This document shows positions 22,054 to 25,564 of a DNA stretch of 25,564 bases, piece by piece. The stretch's first letter is position 1; every line of letters starts with the position of its first letter. The DNA lies in assembly GCA_910586275.1 (NCBI GenBank), contig CAJUIM010000019.1:9794-35357 (forward strand), read 5' to 3'. The notes beneath the pieces were generated by a model. It was given only the letters and a program-made list of their open reading frames with translations, had not been told where the DNA came from and made no database searches. Made by a program: the position numbers and the translations under genes. The DNA comes from an uncultured Lachnospiraceae bacterium (GTDB lineage: Bacteria; Bacillota; Clostridia; Lachnospirales; Lachnospiraceae).

Positions 22054-23117
22054 AAAGGACGGTAAGGGAAAGGGTTTTAAGGGTCCGGGGTATTTTAGGC
22101 CCTATTGTGAAACCCGGGAAATATTGGAGGGAAATTCAGGACAGGCTGGAAAGGCAGCTGGCGCTTCCGCCTACCAGGAAACAGGTGGCATGGTGCTATC
22201 GGGATTTCTTGTGGTTCCGTATCTTATTTAACGGATCGATGCATGACTATTTTGACGGGCAGATGTACCGGAAAAGTAATTTTGTCCGGGAAGAATCTCT
22301 GTCCCGGTATGTCAGGTTTCCTTGGCGGGATGCCATACAGCGGCAGGAAGACTGGGTTGTCTTTCAGGATAAGAGAGAATTTTACAAAGCTTTTTCGGAG
22401 CATTTACATAGGGACTGGATGATTCTCGGGCCGTCTGTGTCTTGGGAAGAATATCTGGCATTCCTTGCCCGATGTTCTTATCAGGTGTTTGTGAAGATTC
22501 CCGAAAGCGGAGGAGGGAAGGGAGTGCGGTATATGACACCCGATACTTTGGAACGGCAGAGGGAACTGTTCCGGGCAGGGCAGAAGGAGGAATATATTTT
22601 GGAAGGGAAACTGCGGCAGTGCGAAGAAATTTATTCTTTTGCCAATGCCTCGGTCAATACGTTCCGCATGATTACATTGGTGGATGCCAAAGGACAGGTG
22701 CATCTGGCCGCCGCTGTGCTGCGGATGGGCAGCGGGCAGAATCCGTTGGATAATTTCTGCATGGGCGGCATGTCTGCGGTAATTGACGTGGATACGGGAA
22801 TTATATGCAGTACGGCAAAGGACGGGGACGGAAAAGAGTATCTTTGTCATCCCAATACGGGAAAACAGATTATCGGATATCGGATACCCGATTGGCAGGG
22901 ATATAAGGACTTTGCCGTCTCTTTAGGGAAGAAATATCCGCAGATGCGGTATGTGGGATGGGATATTATAAAAGATATTTATGGGAACTATTGTGTCATT
23001 GAAGGGAATAAGGATGCCGGGGTGGAATTGATCGAATGCCATTTCCTGTGGGGGCTGAAGCCATATTATGAAGCTATCCTGAATGTGGGGGAATATCCTC
23101 CGGGAGGGGACGGTTAG
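22050..23117 (+). CDS. Sugar-transfer-associated ATP-grasp protein
   Basis: About 355 residues resembling the ATP-grasp family found beside sugar-transfer genes (ATPgrasp_ST type). Residues 145-158 read QVFVKIPESGGGKG, the ATP-binding lysine (K149) and glycine loop. The C-terminal region (YVGWDIIKDIYGNYCVIEGN) has the acidic and Asn metal ligands of ATP-grasp enzymes. Such enzymes join a carboxylate to an amine or other nucleophile, so this one could attach an amino acid or similar group to the glycan; the true substrate is unknown. I chose ATG 22050, which overlaps the previous stop and has GGAGG about 8 nt upstream. A 62-bp gap follows. Confidence 0.83.
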   Translation: MKRTVRERVLRVRGILGPIVKPGKYWREIQDRLERQLALPPTRKQVAWCYRDFLWFRILFNGSMHDYFDGQMYRKSNFVREESLSRYVRFPWRDAIQRQEDWVVFQDKREFYKAFSEHLHRDWMILGPSVSWEEYLAFLARCSYQVFVKIPESGGGKGVRYMTPDTLERQRELFRAGQKEEYILEGKLRQCEEIYSFANASVNTFRMITLVDAKGQVHLAAAVLRMGSGQNPLDNFCMGGMSAVIDVDTGIICSTAKDGDGKEYLCHPNTGKQIIGYRIPDWQGYKDFAVSLGKKYPQMRYVGWDIIKDIYGNYCVIEGNKDAGVELIECHFLWGLKPYYEAILNVGEYPPGGDG

Positions 23118-23179
23118 AGCGTGCTTGAAAAGCGTTTTTGCTTTCATGGAATAGAATGATTGGGAGAAAGAGGAGAAGC

Positions 23180-23827
23180 ATGAAAACAGAAGAATACATT
23201 GAGAATTATCTAAAGGAAACGGAGCAGATTGCCAGACAGCTGCCCCGGGAGGATATCGCCAAAGCGGTAGAATTGCTGAAAAACGTAAAAGAACTGGGCG
23301 GCAGGCTATTTGTGCTGGGCGTAGGAGGAAGCGCGGCAAATGCTTCCCATGCGGTTAATGATTTCCGTAAAATCGCCGGCATGGAAACTTATGCCCCTAC
23401 CGACAATGTGTCGGAACTGACCGCAAGAACCAACGATGAGGGATGGGATACTACCTTTTCGGAATGGCTGAAAATATCGAGGCTGAATGAGAAGGACGGC
23501 ATTTTGGTTCTTTCCGTAGGCGGAGGCAGTGAGTTGGCTTCGCCGAATATCGTAAGCGCACTGAAACTGGCCAAAGAAAGGAAGGCAGCCGTTATTTCCA
23601 TTGTTTCCAAAGACGGCGGGTACGCCGGCCAGGTTTCCGATGCGTGTATGCTGATACCTGTGGTGGACGGACGGAGAATTACGCCCCATGCCGAAGGATG
23701 GCAGGGGATCCTGTGGCATCTGATGGTGAATGCCATGGCGGAAGGGCAAAAGCAGTGTGGACAAATGGAAGGAAAGGATACGGAGTCCGGCTGGCCCGGG
23801 CTAAGGGGGTACGGAGCATGGATATAA
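23180..23827 (+). CDS. gmhA: SIS-domain sedoheptulose-7-phosphate isomerase
   Basis: A 215-residue SIS-domain protein that should convert sedoheptulose-7-phosphate to D-glycero-D-manno-heptose-7-phosphate, the first committed heptose step. Residues 46-64 read LGVGGSAANASHAVNDFRK. TPHAEGWQGILWH (168-180) lies in the C-terminal active-site part. Compared with E. coli GmhA, the metal-site glutamate is Asp (H57-x3-D61) and the second histidine is displaced, so it belongs to a divergent branch. The C-terminal 25 residues (KQCGQMEGKDTESGW...) are not family-like. I chose ATG 23180 because GAGGAGAAGC precedes it; ATG 23138 lacks this. The transaldolase gene starts 10 nt before its end. Confidence 0.83.
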   Translation: MKTEEYIENYLKETEQIARQLPREDIAKAVELLKNVKELGGRLFVLGVGGSAANASHAVNDFRKIAGMETYAPTDNVSELTARTNDEGWDTTFSEWLKISRLNEKDGILVLSVGGGSELASPNIVSALKLAKERKAAVISIVSKDGGYAGQVSDACMLIPVVDGRRITPHAEGWQGILWHLMVNAMAEGQKQCGQMEGKDTESGWPGLRGYGAWI

Positions 23828-24537
23828 AAGAACTGAAGATTAAAATATTTGCCGACGGGGCAGATATCGGAGGGATGAAAAAGGAATACGGAAAAGGGTA
23901 TGTAAGGGGTTTTACCACAAATCCTACGCTGATGAAAAAGGCAGGGGTTTCTGACTATGCGGCGTTTGCCGGAGAAGCCGTGCAGGCGATTCCGGATCTG
24001 CCACTATCTTTTGAGGTATTTGCGGACAGTTTTGAAGATATGGAAAAGGAAGCCAAAGTTCTGGCAGGAATGGGGAAAAACGTATATGTGAAAATACCGA
24101 TAACCAATGCCGGAGGGGAGTCGGCCATTCCGCTGATACGGAAACTGTCGGGGCTTGGAATGCGGCTCAATGTGACGGCCGTTTTTACTCTTGGGCAGGT
24201 GGAGGAGGCCGTGGGGGCTTTTGCGGAGGGCACGCAAAATATAGTATCCGTGTTTGCCGGAAGGATTATGGATACAGGGGTGGATGCGGAGCCGCTTATG
24301 AAAGAGGCTCTTGCGCTCTGCCGGAGGAAAGCAGGGACGGAACTGCTATGGGCAAGCTGCCGGGAGGTATTCAATATTATAGAGGCAGAGCGGTGTGGGG
24401 TGGATATTATTACGGTGACCAATGACATTCTTGCGAAGCTGCCCTGTCTCGGGAAAGATCTGGCAGAGTTTTCCTTAGAGACTGTCCGGATGTTCGCGGA
24501 GGACAGTGCCAGCCTGGGATATTCCATCTGCGGGTAG
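23818..24537 (+). CDS. tal: Transaldolase
   Basis: A 239-residue transaldolase of the short bacterial type. Residues 10-13 (IFAD) and 32-38 (FTTNPTL) match the family. The Schiff-base lysine is K92 in VYVKIP, followed by ITNAGG. FAGRIMDTGVD and LLWASCREVFN are also typical. It makes sedoheptulose-7-phosphate from fructose-6-phosphate and erythrose-4-phosphate. Its overlap with gmhA suggests dedicated supply of heptose precursor (inference), although a housekeeping pentose-phosphate role, or fructose-6-phosphate aldolase activity, cannot be excluded. I chose ATG 23818 (AGGGGG 8 nt upstream); an ATG at 23644 lies inside gmhA. It is the last gene of the cluster. Confidence 0.9.
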   Translation: MDIKELKIKIFADGADIGGMKKEYGKGYVRGFTTNPTLMKKAGVSDYAAFAGEAVQAIPDLPLSFEVFADSFEDMEKEAKVLAGMGKNVYVKIPITNAGGESAIPLIRKLSGLGMRLNVTAVFTLGQVEEAVGAFAEGTQNIVSVFAGRIMDTGVDAEPLMKEALALCRRKAGTELLWASCREVFNIIEAERCGVDIITVTNDILAKLPCLGKDLAEFSLETVRMFAEDSASLGYSICG

Positions 24538-24598
24538 GGCGTATCCGAAAATAAATTTCCCTGTTTTTTGTGCTGTCGGGTAAAAAAGCGCAATTCTG

Positions 24599-24607
24599 TG
24601 GTATAAT
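24599..24607 (+). promoter_or_regulatory. Extended -10 promoter of the lipoprotein gene
   Basis: TGG-TATAAT (24599-24607) is a perfect -10 hexamer with the TGn extension. No good -35 is seen at the expected distance, which extended -10 promoters tolerate. Transcription would start near 24614, giving a leader of about 150 nt before the ATG at 24765. Confidence 0.6.
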
Positions 24608-24670
24608 GAATGCATGCTCTGTTTTTGGGGGTTTTTGAAATGGCTTTCACTAGAGCACTGGATTTTGGTG

Positions 24671-24723
24671 CCGCAGGGCGAAAGCGCGTCCGAATAAGAC
24701 TTTATTTCGGATACGGACTGCGG
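24671..24723 (+). promoter_or_regulatory. Hairpin leader before the lipoprotein gene
   Basis: CCGCAG (24671-24676) can pair with CTGCGG (24718-24723). Inside, TCCGAATAA (about 24689-24697) pairs with TTATTTCGGA (24702-24711) apart from one extra T. The same right arm (24701-24714) could also pair with GTATCCGAAAATAAA at 24541-24555, just after the transaldolase stop, if transcription reads through from the cluster. No T-run follows. Function unknown. Confidence 0.45.
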
Positions 24724-24764
24724 CTTGAGTGAATGACATTGCGTTTTATGGAGGGAAACGGACT

Positions 24765-25412
24765 ATGAAAAAGGCGGCGGAATCAGGAAAGAAAAACTCA
24801 ATTGTGATAGTAAGCTATGCCGTGATTATGGCGGTCGGCCTAGGAACTTTTACAGGCTGTTTAGCCGCAGAAGGGAAGGGGGATGCCTTGCCGGAGTCTG
24901 GCAGTCATTTTTCCGAAGCGGATCCCGTATTGGCCGACAGTTCTGTTGTGATAGGAAATCTGTCATTTTCCATACATGAAAGCAAACAGGATATTTTGGA
25001 AAAACTGGAGGAAACCGATTGGGAGTATAGTGCATTTGATGGTCCGGAGGAAAACAAATACGATGTCTGCTATTGCATCGATTCTTGGATGCAGTTATAT
25101 TTTTTAAAGGATGAATGCGTCCGTCTGAGATTGATTGATGTGGTCCCCGAAGGCTTAGGGGAAACCGTACAGACCGCCGGGGGCATCCGTCCCGGGGATA
25201 CTTATGAGCGGATGGTGGAATTATACGGGGATTCTTTTGAGACGCATACATACATTGACAGAGGGTTATATACGATATACCGTTATTTCATAGATGATTG
25301 CATCTGCGAATTCGGGATGCCCGGAGAAAGTTTAGGCTCTGTTTATAATGCAGATATCTATATTGCGAATCTGGAGCCTGTTTATGAGTATGGGGAAGAA
25401 GTTATGCGCTGA
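24765..25412 (+). CDS. Putative lipoprotein of unknown function
   Basis: About 215 residues. I do not recognise the family. The N-terminus has lysines, a hydrophobic stretch (about 12-28) and the lipobox-like TFTGC (C32), so it is probably a membrane-anchored lipoprotein facing outward. The mature part is acidic, with tyrosine and aspartate clusters. IGNLSFSIHESKQDILEKL and GGIRPGDTYERMVELYGDSF look like two copies of a small domain seen in some Clostridia lipoproteins, where GDTYEEVVELYG-like phrases recur. I chose ATG 24765 because TGGAGGGA lies 8 nt upstream; ATG 24729 is an in-frame alternative. It has its own promoter, so it is probably separate from the glycan cluster. Confidence 0.75.
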   Translation: MKKAAESGKKNSIVIVSYAVIMAVGLGTFTGCLAAEGKGDALPESGSHFSEADPVLADSSVVIGNLSFSIHESKQDILEKLEETDWEYSAFDGPEENKYDVCYCIDSWMQLYFLKDECVRLRLIDVVPEGLGETVQTAGGIRPGDTYERMVELYGDSFETHTYIDRGLYTIYRYFIDDCICEFGMPGESLGSVYNADIYIANLEPVYEYGEEVMR

Positions 25413-25564
25413 CTGAGCTTCCGGCAGATATAATCACATGAAAGATTCCCCGTCAGTTAATTTGCGGCTGTTTTTCCGTACCTTTTGGAAAACTTTTCAA
25501 AAACGTAACAGTTCAGCCTGAATGTAATGTTGGGAGGCGGACGCCCGTGCGCGAGTTTTTTTAG
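25413..25564. other. Right-end non-coding tail
   Basis: No gene can be supported in these last 152 bases. A TATAAT occurs at 25429-25434 without a matching -35. GGCGGACGCC followed by CGTGCGCGAGTTTTTT at the very end is GC-rich then T-rich, which may be the start of a terminator cut by the window edge. Confidence 0.3.

Noticed and set aside
23125..23145. Small hairpin TGAAAAGC/GCTTTCA between the ATP-grasp and gmhA genes
   Set aside because: Imperfect stem, T-rich only in the loop, no T-run afterwards; not enough to call a terminator or attenuator.
24535..24569. Terminator after transaldolase (AGGG ... CCCTGTTTTTT)
   Set aside because: Only a 4-bp stem around a loop of about 20 nt precedes the T-run; possible but too weak to annotate.

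Overview
The window looks like chromosomal DNA of a Gram-positive Clostridia, most likely a Lachnospiraceae gut-type bacterium. The grounds are the order DUF2344 protein / RNase G / Nudix at the left end, a class B sortase and LytR-CpsA-Psr (LCP) wall ligase, purine-rich Shine-Dalgarno sites, mid GC, and the style of the glycan genes. This placement is inference; no rRNA or other taxonomic marker is present. Every gene supported here lies on the + strand.

Layout. (1) 1-2756: a 55-bp direct repeat, then a DUF2344 radical-SAM-associated protein, an RNase E/G and a Nudix hydrolase, closed by a likely terminator near 2899-2946. (2) 3012-4532: a tyrosine recombinase gene enclosed by two 27-bp sites in inverted orientation. 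Each site has the build of a recombinase crossover site (11-bp arm, 5-bp spacer, 11-bp arm). The recombinase gene therefore appears to sit inside its own invertible segment. A 14-bp direct repeat also brackets the gene, and a terminator-like structure lies between gene and right site. (3) 4545-7702: candidate promoter, class B sortase, LCP protein, and a secreted protein ending in SPKTGE with no membrane tail. (4) 7703-8012: a leader rich in palindromes and hairpins. (5) 8013-24537: a long polysaccharide cluster. (6) 24599-25412: an extended -10 promoter, a foldable leader and a small unknown lipoprotein.

How the glycan genes fit together. A membrane sugar-phosphate transferase starts the repeat unit on the lipid carrier. 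Two family-2 glycosyltransferases extend it. A Wzx-like flippase and a Wzy-like polymerase export and polymerise it, and the LCP protein could attach it to the wall. Precursor supply falls into three modules. The first is a complete GDP-D-glycero-alpha-D-manno-heptose route: transaldolase (sedoheptulose-7-phosphate supply), SIS-domain isomerase GmhA, kinase HddA, and one fused protein carrying the GmhB-like phosphatase and HddC-like nucleotidyltransferase. The second is an IspD/TarI-like cytidylyltransferase with an SDR oxidoreductase next to a LicD transferase, suggesting a CDP-alditol. The third is a TagD-like cytidylyltransferase next to a second LicD, suggesting CDP-glycerol. An asparagine-synthase-like protein and a sugar-transfer ATP-grasp protein suggest amide or amino-acid decoration. 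A frameshifted, shortened membrane glycosyltransferase relic and a 19-unit 14-bp minisatellite show that the locus is being remodelled.

The most interesting observation is the putative self-inverting recombinase switch directly upstream of the sortase/LCP/polysaccharide region, a plausible phase-variation device.
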